From MGNI01 sp964353875 (GTDB taxonomy: Bacteria; Chloroflexota; Anaerolineae; Anaerolineales; E44-bin32): DNA of 5,760 nt. The stretch covers positions 1 to 5,760 of the forward strand of contig CAYGXU010000157.1 in NCBI GenBank assembly GCA_964353875.1. Direction: 5' to 3'. The notes below the pieces were generated by a model. That model made no database searches and was not told the DNA's origin. It was given only the letters and a program-made list of their open reading frames with translations. How positions within the stretch are numbered: position 1 is the stretch's first letter; each line of letters opens with the position of its first letter. The position numbers were made by a program, and so were the translations under genes. Shown piece by piece: positions 5,491 to 5,760 of this stretch.

Positions 5491-5760
5491 ATGGCTTCCA
5501 TCAAAGGGTTGAATCCTGATTGGATCGATTTTTCTGCGCGTGTTCCCCAGGCAAAGACAGACCATATCACCCGCCAATATAGGGATATTCCGTATGGCGA
5601 AGAAAAATTGCAACAACTCGATATTTACCTGCCAGAAGAAGGGGATGGCCCCTTTCCAATAATCATTAACGTTCATGGGGGTGGTTTCATTGCGTGTGAC
5701 AAACGTGATTTTCATTTGTACCCGACCATGTTTGCCCTTCAGCAAGGCTTTGCGGTGGTT
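5491..5760 (+). CDS. Alpha/beta hydrolase, HGGG (BD-FAE / hormone-sensitive-lipase-like) type, N-terminal part
   Basis: The first 90 residues of an esterase-like alpha/beta hydrolase cut by the window edge. From the ATG at 5491 the frame stays open to the end. Residues 29-48 (QYRDIPYG to LDIYLP) and 54-66 (PFPIIINVHGGGF) match the start of the family: two beta strands followed by the HGGG oxyanion-hole motif (62-65), then a GFAVV strand (86-90). The catalytic Ser, Asp and His would lie beyond the window. Relatives hydrolyse small acyl esters, including acetylated or feruloylated sugars. No signal peptide is visible, so a cytoplasmic enzyme is likely. GAGAAAG upstream is only a weak ribosome binding site. 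It follows the metallo-hydrolase by 107 bp on the same strand, with no terminator between them, so it is probably the third gene of the operon. Confidence 0.85.
   Translation, partial: MASIKGLNPDWIDFSARVPQAKTDHITRQYRDIPYGEEKLQQLDIYLPEEGDGPFPIIINVHGGGFIACDKRDFHLYPTMFALQQGFAVV

Noticed and set aside
5431..5745. Minus-strand open frame of 104 codons
   Set aside because: It is antisense to the alpha/beta hydrolase start, whose HGGG motif is convincing.

Overview
The window reads as a catabolic or uptake locus from a bacterium that is probably a Chloroflexota member of the Anaerolineae type. That placement is inference. It rests on the lipobox followed by a Pro/Ala/Thr-rich linker in the solute-binding lipoprotein, on the flavour of the LacI-type regulator, and on two genes with no visible Shine-Dalgarno. 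No rRNA, tRNA, mobile element or CRISPR array was found. A run of exactly 100 N at 2132-2231 shows this is a scaffolded draft or metagenome assembly.

Layout. The left half (1-3546) is all on the minus strand. Read 5' to 3', it holds a LacI-family repressor (3546-2536), then an oligopeptide/dipeptide-type ABC solute-binding lipoprotein (2386-630, interrupted by the assembly gap), then the N-terminal half of a DppB/OppB-type permease running off the left edge (502-1). The right half is on the plus strand. It holds a ChbG/YdjC-type carbohydrate deacetylase (3726-4538), a metallo-beta-lactamase-fold hydrolase overlapping it by 4 bp (4535-5383), and the start of an HGGG-type alpha/beta hydrolase running off the right edge (5491-5760).

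Control. The 179-bp divergent intergenic region carries two overlapping promoters and one operator. The minus-strand promoter matches the sigma-70 consensus exactly (TTGACA, 17 bp, TATAAT). The plus-strand promoter has an extended -10 (TGATATAAT) lying inside the minus promoter's spacer. A perfect LacI-type palindrome (TGAAAGcaCTTTCA) abuts the minus -10 and sits where the plus -35 should be. One repressor dimer could therefore silence both arms.

How the genes may work together (inference). The ABC system imports a small solute, possibly an oligosaccharide although the family is named for peptides. The plus-strand enzymes (deacetylase, metallo-hydrolase, esterase-like hydrolase) remove acyl or other substituents from it. 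The LacI protein induces both when the ligand is present. The substrate cannot be read from this sequence. The strongest observations are the operator/promoter architecture, a non-canonical hinge in the LacI protein, and the assembly gap. The gap sits in a 21-bp coding repeat and has identical 49-bp ends, which explains an apparent frameshift.
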